Notes: generated by a model from the sequence alone, not told the origin. Counted from the first letter of the stretch, positions 1 through 8,801 are shown. The stretch is 25,933 bases of DNA from Paulinella micropora (GCA_009731375.1 BJOX01000007.1:1267006-1292938), one strand, 5' to 3'. Translations and numbers: made by a program.

Positions 1-49
<49 letters not shown>
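1..49. repeat. Poly-G homopolymer at window start
   Basis: Forty-nine consecutive G residues open the window. The other end of the window is a near-pure C run, so both strands begin with poly-G. This is more likely a contig-end or assembly artefact than biology, but a genuine G tract cannot be excluded. Confidence 0.9.
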
Positions 50-50
<1 letters not shown>

Positions 51-83
51 CTATTTCGTGTGGCTTCTAATGCAGCACGCTCC

Positions 84-180
84 TGTGTGTGTATGTGTGT
101 AAGAGAGAGAGAGAGAGGAAGAGAGATGGGAGACAGAGAAGTTTATTATTTTCATCATCATTATCATCATCATCATCATG

Positions 181-231
<51 letters not shown>

Positions 232-259
232 GTTATTCTTATTCTTATTATTCTTATTC

Positions 260-299
<40 letters not shown>

Positions 300-326
300 C
301 ATCATTATTAATACTATTATTAATAC

Positions 327-365
<39 letters not shown>

Positions 366-412
366 CATTATTAATGCTATTATCAATACTATTATTATCA
401 TTATCATTATTA

Positions 413-482
<70 letters not shown>

Positions 483-483
483 T
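84..483. repeat. (TG)n(AG)n then imperfect (ATT/ATC)n microsatellite
   Basis: A short (TG)n and (AG)n tract is followed from about 143 by a long ATT trinucleotide array with ATC, ACT and CTT interruptions. Poly-Ile, poly-Leu and poly-Tyr reading frames across it are low-complexity artefacts. No gene is visible. Confidence 0.95.
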
Positions 484-517
484 ATGGAGGGAAGAGACTC
501 GTCGTAGCCCATCAACA

Positions 518-592
518 ACGTCCTCACTATTGCCTTTTTCGTCCTCACTATTGTCTTTTTCGTCCTCACTATTGCCTTTTTTGTCCTCACAA
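518..592 (+). repeat. 21-bp pyrimidine minisatellite, copy group 1
   Basis: Three to four copies of a unit close to TTGCCTTTTTCGTCCTCACTA. The same unit recurs at about 5096-5145, 5500-5572, 5829-5967 and 6070-6200, and a 31-bp relative fills 7650-8340. The unit is strongly pyrimidine on the + strand. The segment 593-655 after it is non-repetitive but shows no recognisable feature. Confidence 0.85.
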
Positions 593-655
593 AAGAGGCC
601 ATAGTGAGTCTGAGCAACTTTGTTGTTGTTGCATACTTACTACATACATACTATA

Positions 656-993
656 TACACTTAACATGGGTGGACGGTATGATTACATATACATACATAC
701 ATACATACATACATACATACATACATACATACATACATACATACTACACTTAACCTGGGTGGACGGTATGATATACATACGTACATACATACATACATAC
801 ATACATACATACATACATACATACATACATACGTACATACATACATACTACACTTAACATGGGTGGACGGTATGATATACATAGGTTCATACATACATAC
901 ATACATACATACTACATTTAACATGGGTGTATGATTACATACATACATACATACATACATACACACTACACTTAACATGGCTGGACAGTATGA

Positions 994-1024
<31 letters not shown>

Positions 1025-1143
1025 CATACATACATACTTCACTTGACACGGGTGGACGGTATGATTATACATACATACATACATACATACATACATACAT
1101 ACATACATACATACTACACTTAACATGGCTGGACGATATGATT
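656..1143 (+). repeat. Composite satellite: seven 28-bp cores in (CATA)n
   Basis: Seven copies of a core close to ACACTTAACATGGGTGGACG followed by GTATGAT lie near 656, 744, 848, 911, 964, 1036 and 1112, separated by variable (CATA)n. The copy at 911 lacks about seven internal bases and the others carry scattered substitutions. The core has no AG-exon-GT pattern, so unlike other units in the window it is not read as an exon fragment. Confidence 0.9.
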
Positions 1144-1379
1144 ACATGCATACATACATACACACATATACATACATACATACATACATACATACATACA
1201 TACATACATACATACATACAGATATGATCAAACACATTTTATAGATGCATGCATACATACATATACACATATGAAAAACACTTACACACACATGCATACG
1301 TATGACCCTATACTAGAATGTAGTCCTCATACATACATACACACATGCATACATACATATACGCATATTAGTAAATTAT
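1144..1379. repeat. Degenerate (CATA)n array
   Basis: CATA/CACATA repeats interrupted by short non-repetitive words near 1222-1250 and 1300-1325. No gene or other element seen. Confidence 0.85.
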
Positions 1380-1392
1380 GCAGCTAGCCAAA

Positions 1393-1458
1393 CAAATTTG
1401 ACGTATTTTGCGGGCGAGCCGGGCCGGGCCAGCTAGCCCGCAAAACACGTCAAATTTG
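1393..1458. repeat. GC-rich inverted repeat, 23-bp arms
   Basis: The left arm (1393-1415, starting CAAATTTGACG) is the reverse complement of the right arm (1436-1458, ending CGTCAAATTTG) at 22 of 23 positions. The 20-base spacer is very GC-rich. CAGCTAGCC occurs just before the left arm (1381-1389) and again at 1430-1438. The following 80 bases are also non-repetitive. It resembles a small foldback element, or a stem on transcription. No terminal duplication typical of a known transposon was found. Confidence 0.8.
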
Positions 1459-1585
1459 GCGCGCCTCCGCCGCATATGTAGTTTTATCGGAATCGGACCA
1501 TATTTTGTGGAGGTGACCGATAAAAAAACACATATATGCAAAAACGTACACACTATCTATCTATATATCTATCTATCTATCTATA

Positions 1586-1619
<34 letters not shown>

Positions 1620-1727
1620 ATCTATCTAATCTATACATCCATCCATCCATCCATATTATCTATCTAATCTACCTATCTATCTATCTATCTATCTACCTAT
1701 CTATCCTATCTATCTATCATATCTATA

Positions 1728-1773
<46 letters not shown>

Positions 1774-1834
1774 CCTATCTATCTATCTTACATACATATA
1801 GGTATGATCCAACTCTAGCGTGTAGCACTCTATA

Positions 1835-1874
<40 letters not shown>

Positions 1875-2043
1875 CTACCTATCTATCTATCTATCTATCT
1901 ATCTTACATACCTTTAGGTATGATCCAACTCTATCTATCTATCTATATATCTATCTATCTATCTATCTATCTAATCTATCTAATCTATACATCCATCCAT
2001 CCATCCATATTATCTATCTAATCTACCTATCTATCTATCTATC

Positions 2044-2089
<46 letters not shown>

Positions 2090-2214
2090 CCTATCTATCC
2101 TATCTATCTATCATATCTATATATCTATCTATCTATCTATCTATCTATCTACCTATCTATCTATCTTACATACCTATAGGTATGATCCAACTCTAGCGTG
2201 TAGCACTCTATATA

Positions 2215-2293
<79 letters not shown>

Positions 2294-2317
2294 ACATACC
2301 TTTAGGTATGATCCAAC

Positions 2318-2360
<43 letters not shown>

Positions 2361-2362
<2 letters not shown>

Positions 2363-2584
2363 TACTGGGTCCTCTGTAATGGAGGTGGGAGCTCGTTCTG
2401 CAAGGGGCGCTTATGGAACGAGCCCTGGCCCCGCCTGGTACTAGCCAGCTTTGGTATCGCCTGTATCAGTCCCTTCCGTGCAAACATCACGGCTTAGCTG
2501 GGCATCGGGTTAATACTTTACCCACAGACTTCCTTGGTTGACGAAATCAGAAGCTCCTTTTTTCTGAGATTAGTCGATATCTCA
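2361..2584 (+). mobile_element. Dispersed element copy A (5'-truncated)
   Basis: Starts at TTACTGGGTCCTC and ends at AGTCGATATCTC followed by ATCT repeats. It matches the last half of copies C, D and E. It shares the shorter GCGCTTATGG and TATCGCC forms with copy D. It has no coding capacity of its own and is probably an inactive SINE-like or LINE-tail fragment; the family is not recognised. Confidence 0.7.
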
Positions 2585-2649
2585 TCTATCTATCTATGTA
2601 TCTATCTATCTATCTTATCTATATACCTATCTATCTATATATCTATCTA

Positions 2650-2680
<31 letters not shown>

Positions 2681-2760
2681 CATCCTATGTATCTATCTTA
2701 ATAGGTATGATCCATCTCTAGCGTGCAGCACTCAATCTATATATCTATCTATCTATCTAT

Positions 2761-2868
2761 GTGCAAACATCACGGCTTAGCTGGGCATCGGGTTAATACT
2801 TTACCCACAGACTTCCTTGGTTGACGAAATCAGAAGCTCCTTTTTTCTGACATTAGTCGATATGTCAT
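2761..2868 (+). mobile_element. Dispersed element copy B (shortest)
   Basis: Only the last ~108 bases of the element, from GTGCAAACATCACGG to TTAGTCGATATGTC, then ATCT repeats. The 3' end is the same as in the other copies while the 5' end is truncated deeper. Confidence 0.7.
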
Positions 2869-2883
2869 CTATCTATCTATCTC

Positions 2884-2929
<46 letters not shown>

Positions 2930-3198
2930 ATCTATCTAATCTATCTATCTATCTATCTATCCATCCATCCATCCATCTAATCTATCTAATCTACATATCT
3001 ATCTATCTATCTATCTATCCTATATATCTATCTTACGTATCTATAGGTATGATCCAACTCTAGCGTGTAGCACTCAATCTATCTATCTATCTATCTATCA
3101 TCTATCTATCTATCTATCTATATATATATATATATATATATCTAATCTATCTATCTATCTATCTATCCATCCATCCATCCATCCATCTAATCTATCCA

Positions 3199-3233
<35 letters not shown>

Positions 3234-3335
3234 CTATCTATCTATCCTATCTATATATCTATCCTATCTATCTATCTTACATACCTTTAGGTATGATCCA
3301 ACTCTAGCGTGTAGCACTCAATCTATCTATCTATA

Positions 3336-3380
<45 letters not shown>

Positions 3381-3611
3381 GTCTGTCTATCTATCTTATC
3401 TATCTAATCTATCTTTTTATCCATCCATCCATCCATATAATCTATCTAATCTGCCTATCTATCTATCTATCTATCTATCTATATATATATATATGTATAT
3501 CTATCTATCTATCTATCTATCTGTATATCTATCTATCCTATCTATCTACCTATCCTATCTATCTATCTTACATACCTTTAGGTATGATCCAACTCTAGCG
3601 TGTAGCACTCA

Positions 3612-3655
<44 letters not shown>

Positions 3656-3901
3656 GTCGATCTATCTATCTATCCATCTATCTATCTATCTATCTATCTA
3701 ATCTATCTAATCTATCTATCTATCCATGCATCCATCCATCTGATCTATCTAATCTATCTATCTATCTATCTATATATCTATCTATCTATCTATCTATCTA
3801 TCCTATCTATCTATCTATCTATCTTTCCTATCTATCTATCTATCATATCTATCTATCTTACATACCTTTAGGTATGATCCAACTCTAGCGTGTAGCACTC
3901 A

Positions 3902-3932
<31 letters not shown>

Positions 3933-4103
3933 CTATCTATCCTATCTATCCTATCTATCCTATCTATCTATCTATCTATCTATATATCTATCTATCTATC
4001 TATCTATCTATCCTATCTATCTATCTATCCTATCTATCTATCTATCTAATCTATCTAATCTATCAATCTATCCATTCATCCACACATCCATCTAATCTAT
4101 CTA

Positions 4104-4156
<53 letters not shown>

Positions 4157-4221
4157 ACATACCTATAGGTATGATCCAACGCTAGCGTGTAGCACTCAAT
4201 CTATCTATCTATCTATCTATC

Positions 4222-4254
<33 letters not shown>

Positions 4255-4287
4255 CTATCTATCTATCTATCCTATCTATCTATCTTA

Positions 4288-4304
4288 CATACCTTTTAGG
4301 TATG
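4288..4304 (+). promoter_or_regulatory. Palindrome across the exon 1 acceptor
   Basis: CATACCT and AGGTATG form a 7-bp inverted repeat with a 3-base loop, spanning the AG at 4298-4299. In the echoes at 2165 and 4154 it is a perfect 16-bp palindrome, CATACCTATAGGTATG. In RNA it could fold over the 3' splice site. Confidence 0.45.
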
Positions 4305-4360
4305 ATCCAACCCTAGCGTGTAGCACTCAATCGGGCAATGTCGCTTGTATGCATAACCAG
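4300..4360 (+). CDS. Exon 1 candidate: end of a SOD-like domain
   Basis: This 61-nt island follows CTTTTAG and is followed by GTCTAG. The first G completes a codon begun in an earlier, unseen exon. The remaining 20 codons are open, starting YDPTLAC and ending NVACMHNQ; the other two frames contain stops. The A-C-M-H spacing resembles F-C-A-H in exon 7, and both fit the strand before the C-terminal cysteine of Cu/Zn SOD-like domains, so I infer the tail of a preceding domain. Exit phase 0 fits exon 2. Ten 5' echoes lie upstream and two 3' echoes downstream, while the whole exon occurs once. The donor GTCTAG is weak. The main alternative is chance openness inside a satellite unit. Confidence 0.5.
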
Positions 4361-4365
4361 GTCTA

Positions 4366-4448
4366 GTGATCTATCTGTCTATCTATCTATCTATATATAT
4401 CTATCTATATATCTATCTATCTATCTATCCATCTATTTATCTATCTTT
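4366..4448. repeat. (ATCT)n array
   Basis: ATCT/ATATCT repeats between exon 1 and element copy C. Confidence 0.9.
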
Positions 4449-4795
4449 TAGCGACGGGAAGCACAATCCTGTTCCCTCAGGGTGCCCTTTCTCGCTTGTT
4501 GAGCCCGGAATAAAACCCACAGTGCTCTGTCGGTTTATACTAGACTGTCGAACAGTCTCGAAACTCCATCTGCTTACTGGGCCCTCTGTAATGGAGGTGG
4601 GAGCTCGTTCTGCAAGGGGCGCTTTATGGAACGAGCCCTGGCCCCGCCTGGGACTAGGAAGCTTTGGTATTGCCTGTATCAGTCCCTTCCGTGCAAACAT
4701 CACGGCTTAGCTGGGCATCGGGTTAATACTTTACCCACAGACTTCCTGGTTGACGAAATCAGAAGCTCCTTTTTTCTGACATTAGTCGATATTTC
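4449..4795 (+). mobile_element. Dispersed element copy C
   Basis: Begins at TAGCGACGGGAAGCAC and ends TTAGTCGATATTTC followed by ATCT. It carries three internal inverted repeats described for copy D. It shares GCGCTTTATGG, TATTGCC and the TTTC ending with copy E, suggesting a subfamily. A minus-strand frame of 88 codons is open here and in copy E but broken by a one-base difference in copy D, so coding is doubtful. Confidence 0.7.
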
Positions 4796-4884
4796 ATCTA
4801 TCTATCTATATATCTATCTATCTATCTATCTTATCTATCTACCTATCTATCAATCAGGCAATATCGCTTGTATGCATAACCAGG

Positions 4885-4917
<33 letters not shown>

Positions 4918-4962
4918 ATATCTATCTATCCATCTATCTGTCTGTCTGTCTATATATCTATA

Positions 4963-5006
<44 letters not shown>

Positions 5007-5148
5007 CACCTAGCTATTTATATATATATATATATCTGTCTATCTATCTATCTATATATCTATCTATCTATTTTTAAAACCATACATTTCCTCTGCCTCA
5101 CTGTTGCCTTTTTTGTCCTCATCATTTCCTTTTGTCCTCCCTTACCGG

Positions 5149-5185
<37 letters not shown>

Positions 5186-5214
5186 CATCCATCTATCTAT
5201 CTATCTATCCATTC

Positions 5215-5258
<44 letters not shown>

Positions 5259-5310
5259 GTCTGTCTATCTATCTATCTTTATATCTATCTATCTATCCAT
5301 CTATCTATCC

Positions 5311-5350
<40 letters not shown>

Positions 5351-5390
5351 GTCTATCTATCGCGCAATATTACCTGCATCCTTAATCAGG

Positions 5391-5439
<49 letters not shown>

Positions 5440-5639
5440 ATATCTATCTATATTTCTATCTATCTGTCTATCCTTATTCGAAACCAGACATATCCTTTGC
5501 ATCACTATTGCCTTTTTCGTCCTCACTATTGATTTTTTCGTCCTCACTATTATCTCTTTGTCCTCCCTTACTATCTATCGATCTATCTATCTATCTATCT
5601 ATATATCTATCTATCTATATATATATATATATATATATA

Positions 5640-5675
<36 letters not shown>

Positions 5676-5779
5676 CCTACCTACCTACCTACCTACCTAC
5701 CTACCTACCTACTTATCTACCTATCTGCCTATCTACCTATCTATCTATCCATCTATCTATATTTGCAATGTGTGTGTTC
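4796..5779. repeat. (ATCT)n array with short inserted units
   Basis: ATCT repeats with (TA)n, GTCT and ACCT patches. They hold two exon 1 echoes and pyrimidine minisatellite copies at 5096-5145 and 5500-5572. The words AAAACCATACATTTCC (5075) and GAAACCAGACATATCC (5480), each followed by a minisatellite copy, form a further two-copy unit. Open frames of up to about 400 codons here are Ser-Ile-Tyr-Leu microsatellite translation. Confidence 0.9.
4854..5393 (+). repeat. Two downstream echoes of exon 1
   Basis: At 4854-4888 and 5361-5393 the last ~30 bases of exon 1 recur (AGGCAATATCGCTTG to ATAACCAG, and a diverged GCGCAATATTACC copy), each followed by GTCTATC. They lack the exon 5' half and any nearby acceptor. 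The first begins at the same CAATC word at which the longer upstream echoes end. Confidence 0.75.
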
Positions 5780-6057
5780 AGGGGATAGGTTGTGTACCCC
5801 CAGGATAGTCACGCTGTAAAATTTCGTTTGTCCTCACTAGTGCCTTTTCTCTCCTCACTATTGCCTTTTCTCTCCTCACTATTGCCTTTTTCGTCCACAC
5901 TATTGCCTTTTCTTTCCTCGATATTGCCTTTTTCGTCCTCGCTATTGCCGTTTTTGTCCTCCCTACCTATCTATCTATCCATCTATCTATATTTGCAATG
6001 TGTGTGTTCAGGGGGGGTAGGTTGTGTACCCCCAGGGGCGTCACGCTGTGCAAAACA
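5774..6057 (+). pseudogene. Two decayed copies of exon 2
   Basis: Near-complete upstream copies of exon 2 follow TTTGCAATGTGTGTGTTCAG. The first (exon part from about 5783) has TAG inside the exon frame (GIGCVPPG then stop). The second (from about 6012) has two extra G residues after the acceptor that shift the frame and diverges after the SRCAKHD part. Each is followed by the 21-bp pyrimidine minisatellite, giving a repeat period of about 200-230 bases. Confidence 0.65.
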
Positions 6058-6200
6058 CGACTTTTTTCTATTGCCTTTTTTTCGTGTTGTCCTCACTATT
6101 GCCTTTTCTCTCCTTACTACTGCCTTTTTCGTCCTCAATATTGCCTTTTCTTTCCTCAATATTGCCTTGTGTGTCCTCGCTATTGCGTTTTTTTCTTTTG
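5829..6200 (+). repeat. 21-bp pyrimidine minisatellite before exon 2
   Basis: Two blocks (about 5829-5967 and 6070-6200) of TTGCCTTTTTCGTCCTCACTA-like units, split by the second decayed exon 2 copy. Immediately before exon 2 the tract becomes GTTTTTTTCTTTTGGTTCAG, which would serve as its polypyrimidine tract. Confidence 0.85.
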
Positions 6201-6206
6201 GTTCAG

Positions 6207-6263
6207 GGGGTAGGTTGTGTACCACCAGGGGCATCACGCTATGCAAAATTCAACTCTGATTTG
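6207..6263 (+). CDS. Exon 2 candidate: start of SOD-like domain two
   Basis: A 57-nt island between a strong acceptor (TTTTTTTCTTTTGGTTCAG) and GTCTAT. It is open for 19 codons in phase 0-0, from GVGCVPPG to KFNSDL, and follows exon 1 in phase. By position it would link two SOD-like domains, and ASRYAKF would form the first strand of the second; this is inference. Two upstream copies have lost the frame by a stop and by added G residues, while this last one is intact. That is what selection for a single functional exon would give. The donor GTCTAT is weak and is the start of the adjoining ATCT array. Confidence 0.5.
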
Positions 6264-6264
6264 G

Positions 6265-6324
<60 letters not shown>

Positions 6325-6421
6325 GTCCATCTGTCTACCTATATCTATCTAGTCCATCTGTCTATCTGTCTATCGATCTATCCACCTAATCTATCTACCT
6401 AATCTATCTATCTATCTATCG

Positions 6422-6463
<42 letters not shown>

Positions 6464-6568
6464 TTATCTATTTATCTATCTATCTATCTATCTATCTATC
6501 GATATATCTATCTATCGATCTATCTATCCAATCTACCTCTCTTTCTATCCATCTAATGTATCTACCTA

Positions 6569-6609
<41 letters not shown>

Positions 6610-6620
6610 CCTATCTATCG
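6264..6620. repeat. (ATCT)n array
   Basis: ATCT repeats with GTCC, CTAAT and CGAT interruptions. No other feature seen. Confidence 0.92.
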
Positions 6621-6747
6621 ACATACCTACCTACCTACCCATTGATCCATATATCCTCAGACATATAGGTATATATATATATATATATACATATACCTAT
6701 CTACCTACCTACCCATTGATCCCTATATCCTCACGACATACCTACCC

Positions 6748-6807
<60 letters not shown>

Positions 6808-6885
6808 TATATATGTATATATATGTATATACCTATCCACCTACCTACCCATTGATCCCTATATCCTCAGACATACCTACCCATA

Positions 6886-6965
<80 letters not shown>

Positions 6966-7009
6966 CCCATCTATCCCTTTATCTATCTTCCCATCTAACC
7001 CTATCTATC
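6621..7009 (+). repeat. Three 50-bp units separated by (TA)n
   Basis: Units containing CCTACCCATTGATCCCTATAT then CCTCAGACATACC (split here for length) lie at 6621-6670, 6695-6750 and 6829-6886, separated by (TA)n of 25-80 bases and followed by (TA)n(TG)n to about 6965. CCTCAGACA also occurs in the exon 3 candidate at 7139, so these may be distant echoes of it, but the match is too short to be sure. Confidence 0.8.
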
Positions 7010-7033
7010 TATCAGTTGGTAGATCTAGCATAC
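7010..7033 (+). repeat. Possible upstream echo of exon 3 candidate
   Basis: ATCAGTTGGTAGATCTAGC followed by ATACC repeats resembles the acceptor and first bases of the island at 7125 (CCAGTTGGTGCTTAAGC), then breaks off. Confidence 0.4.
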
Positions 7034-7515
7034 CTACCTACCTACCTACCTACCTACCTACCTGCCTGCCTACCTACCTACCTACCTACCTACCTACCTT
7101 CCTACCTACCTTCCTACCTGCCAGTTGGTGCTTAAGCCCTCAGACACAGCGCTGATAGATCAAACATACCTACCTACCTACCTACCTACCTACCTACCTA
7201 TCTACCTATCTACCTATCTACTTATCTACTTATCTACCTCCCTACCTACCTACCTACCTAACTATCTACCTATATACTTATCTACTTATCTACCTACCTA
7301 CCTACCTACCTAACTATCTACCTATCTACTTATCTACTTATCTACCTACCTACCTACCTACCTACCTGCCTACCTACCTACCTACCTATCTACCTTTCTA
7401 CCTATCTATTTATCTATCTATCTACCTACCTACCTACCTACCTTCCTTCCTATCTATCAACCTACCTACCCTACCTACCTTCCTACCTTCCTTCCTATCT
7501 ATATACTTATCACAG
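7034..7515. repeat. (ACCT)n array
   Basis: ACCT repeats with ATCT, CTTC and GCCT variants, interrupted by the island at 7125-7166. Pro-Thr-Tyr-Leu reading frames are repeat translation. Confidence 0.93.
7125..7166 (+). CDS. Doubtful exon 3 fragment
   Basis: After CTACCTGCCAG, 14 codons are open in phase 0 ([14 protein letters not shown]), with a composition unlike the repeats around it. No GT donor follows; the sequence dissolves into ACCT repeats. It may be a 5' half exon whose 3' part is lost, or simply unique intron. Between exons 2 and 5 a SOD-like domain needs more sequence, which makes an exon here attractive but unproven. Confidence 0.25.
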
Positions 7516-7548
7516 TCTTCGCTACATTGGCCTTCAAACACTTTCTAT
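7516..7548 (+). CDS. Doubtful exon 4, or 5' part of exon 5
   Basis: A 33-nt island lies between ATCACAG and GTATAT and is open in phase 0-0 (SSLHWPSNTFY), compatible with exon 5. Alternatively there is no intron here: reading from 7516 through to 7645 in the exon 5 frame is also open (LRYIGLQTLSM onward) if the preceding exon leaves two bases. The sequence alone does not decide. Confidence 0.3.
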
Positions 7549-7564
7549 GTATATATATATTCAG

Positions 7565-7645
7565 GCTAGCGGTGAAAACATTCCTCACGAGCCCTCATAC
7601 CAATGTACCCCAGACACCTACCCTCTCGACCCATTCTCATGCGAG
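7565..7645 (+). CDS. Exon 5: Cys-containing loop of SOD-like domain two
   Basis: An 81-nt exon between TATATTCAG and the good donor GTAAAC, phase 0-0. The 27 codons begin ASGENIPHEP and end YPLDPFSCE. Cu/Zn SODs have a disulfide-loop Cys-Thr followed about nine residues later by an Asn-Pro turn carrying a zinc-ligand histidine. Here C-T then L-D-P-F has the same spacing without the histidine. The terminal C-E joins exon 6 to give CEVGDISGK, matching the family's H-V-G-D segment with Glu in place of the ligand His. The intron that follows is filled by a 31-bp minisatellite. No echoes were seen. Confidence 0.7.
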
Positions 7646-7649
7646 GTAA

Positions 7650-8340
7650 ACTGCCCAAATACTGCCTTTTTTGTCCTTCCTACTGCCCCACTACTGCCTT
7701 TTTGTCCTCTCCACTGTCCCGCTATTGCCTTTTTGTCCTCTCCGCTGCCCCACTATTGCCTTTTTGTCCTCTCCACTGCCACACTATTGCCTTTTTGTCC
7801 CCTCCATTGCCCAAGTACTGCATTTTTGTCATTCGTACTGCCCCACTACTGCCTTACTGTCCCTTTACTGCCCCACTACTGCCTTTTTTGTCCTCTCCAC
7901 TGCCCCACTACTGCCTTTTTGCCCCCTCCACTGCCCCACCATAGATTACCTTTTTGTCCTCTTCACTGCCCAACTATTGCCTTTTTGTCCCTCCACTGCC
8001 CCACTATTGCCTTTTTGTTCCCTTCACTGCCCCACTATTGCATTTTTGTCTTCTCCACTGCCCCACTACTGCCTTTTTGTTCTCACCACTGCCCACTCCT
8101 GCCTTTTTGTCCTCGTTATTGCCCCACTATTGCCTTTTTGTCCTCACCACTGCCCCACTACTGCCTTTTTGTCCTCGCCATTGCCCCACTACTCCCTTTT
8201 TTGTCCTCACCTCTGCCACATACTGCCTTTTTGTCCTCTCCACTGCCCCACTACTTCCTTTTTGTCCCCCTACTTCCTCCCACTACTGCCGTGTTCGTCC
8301 CCTCCACTGCCTTATTTTTCCCTTCCTTCTACTGCTTCAC
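7650..8340 (+). repeat. 31-bp polypyrimidine minisatellite filling the exon 5-6 intron
   Basis: About 20 units close to CTGCCCCACTACTGCCTTTTT then GTCCTCTCCA (split for length), with substitutions and small indels. TTGCCTTTTTGTCCTC is shared with the 21-bp minisatellite, so one probably derived from the other. Because 31 is not a multiple of three, all frames cycle every 31 codons, producing long artificial open frames of Leu-Pro-Phe-Cys type. A C-rich tract at 8374-8400 completes the intron. Confidence 0.9.
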
Positions 8341-8373
8341 CGTTGCCTTTTTGTCCCTGCCTGTTTCCTTTTT

Positions 8374-8400
8374 CCCCCCCACCCCACCCCACCCCACACC
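8374..8400 (-). promoter_or_regulatory. Possible G-quadruplex, minus strand
   Basis: The + strand reads (CCCCA)n, so the minus strand has at least four G-runs of four or more separated by single bases, the form expected of a G-quadruplex. It lies seven bases before the exon 6 acceptor, where on the RNA it forms a C-rich pyrimidine tract. Confidence 0.5.
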
Positions 8401-8407
8401 CGACTAG

Positions 8408-8518
8408 GTGGGTGACATCTCTGGAAAGGCCGGCCCACTACCATTAGATGAAGAAGGGGCAGGGTATATGAAGTTTAATGATCCTTATCTGTTCTTGTCT
8501 CCAGAGAGAGTTGCTCAG
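8408..8518 (+). CDS. Exon 6: core of SOD-like domain two
   Basis: A 111-nt exon, the longest in the window, between CGACTAG and CAG|GTATGT. It is open for 37 codons in phase 0-0, from [11 protein letters not shown] to FLSPERVAQ. Joined to exon 7, the stretch from EEGAGY to SVVVK aligns without gaps to the Cu/Zn SOD segment running from the Asp-Gly turn to the copper-ligand His. It keeps the G, the N/E-D, the L-S and the G before S-V-V-V. The ligand His becomes Lys (in exon 7) and the Arg before it becomes Leu. Domain two is therefore SOD-like but probably not catalytic. The donor lies in a (GTAT)n array that offers further GTATGT sites every four bases. No echoes were seen. Confidence 0.75.
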
Positions 8519-8565
8519 GTATGTATGTATGTATGTATGTATGTATGTATGTATGTATGTATGTG

Positions 8566-8606
<41 letters not shown>

Positions 8607-8632
8607 GATATATATATGTGTGTGTGTGTGTA

Positions 8633-8664
<32 letters not shown>

Positions 8665-8801
8665 AATGAATACATGTATATATATTGGGCCTGAGTATTG
8701 TAGTGAAGGGCTTGTACGATTCATCTCTATATATGAATGTATATATATATATATATATGTATAGATATATATACATATATACATATATATATATGTATAT
8801 A

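Larger units (their letters stand above)
1788..4200 (+). repeat. Ten upstream echoes of exon 1
   Basis: Partial copies of the exon 1 acceptor and 5' part start near 1788, 1903, 2165, 2291, 2696, 3031, 3277, 3567, 3857 and 4154. Each reads roughly CTTACATACCTTTAG then GTATGATCCAACTC, and the longer ones continue through TAGCGTGTAGCACTCAATC before dissolving into ATCT. Breakpoints fall where the exon sequence resembles the microsatellite (ACTCTA or CAATC). None reaches the exon 3' end or a donor site. Confidence 0.85.
1556..4283. repeat. Long (ATCT)n microsatellite block
   Basis: A block of ATCT tetranucleotides with CCAT, TAAT and TATA variants. It contains ten exon 1 echoes and two dispersed-element copies, annotated separately. 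A higher-order duplication is visible: the words TCTAATCTATCTAATC then CATCCATCCAT at about 1618 recur at about 1971, and in the 3277-4154 part the echo spacing is 290, 290 and 297 bases. Confidence 0.95.

Noticed and set aside
656-1143. CRISPR-like alternation of cores and spacers
   Set aside because: The spacers are the same CATA microsatellite, not unique sequences, and the DNA is eukaryotic.
1470-1511. Possible exon in TTTTATCGGAATCGGACC region followed by GAG|GTGACC
   Set aside because: The island is only about 30 nt, the acceptor is weak, all three frames are open so it cannot be tested, and it adjoins a foldback element.
4437-4703. Minus-strand gene in element copy C, also seen in copy E
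   Set aside because: It lies entirely inside a dispersed element whose other copies have frame-changing indels; kept only as a low-interest finding.
4626-5819. Long open frames (up to about 540 codons elsewhere) of Ser-Ile-Tyr-Leu, Thr-Tyr-Ile-His, Tyr-Val-Cys-Met and similar
   Set aside because: They are translations of tetra- and hexanucleotide repeats without stop codons, occur on both strands and lack any unique coding sequence beyond the short exon islands they run through.
7547-8407. A 286-codon open frame through the 31-bp minisatellite, in frame with exons 5 and 6 at its ends
   Set aside because: The frame is open because the 31-bp unit lacks stops in several frames; a good donor (GTAAAC) and acceptor bound the minisatellite, and the SOD-like alignment is continuous only if it is removed.
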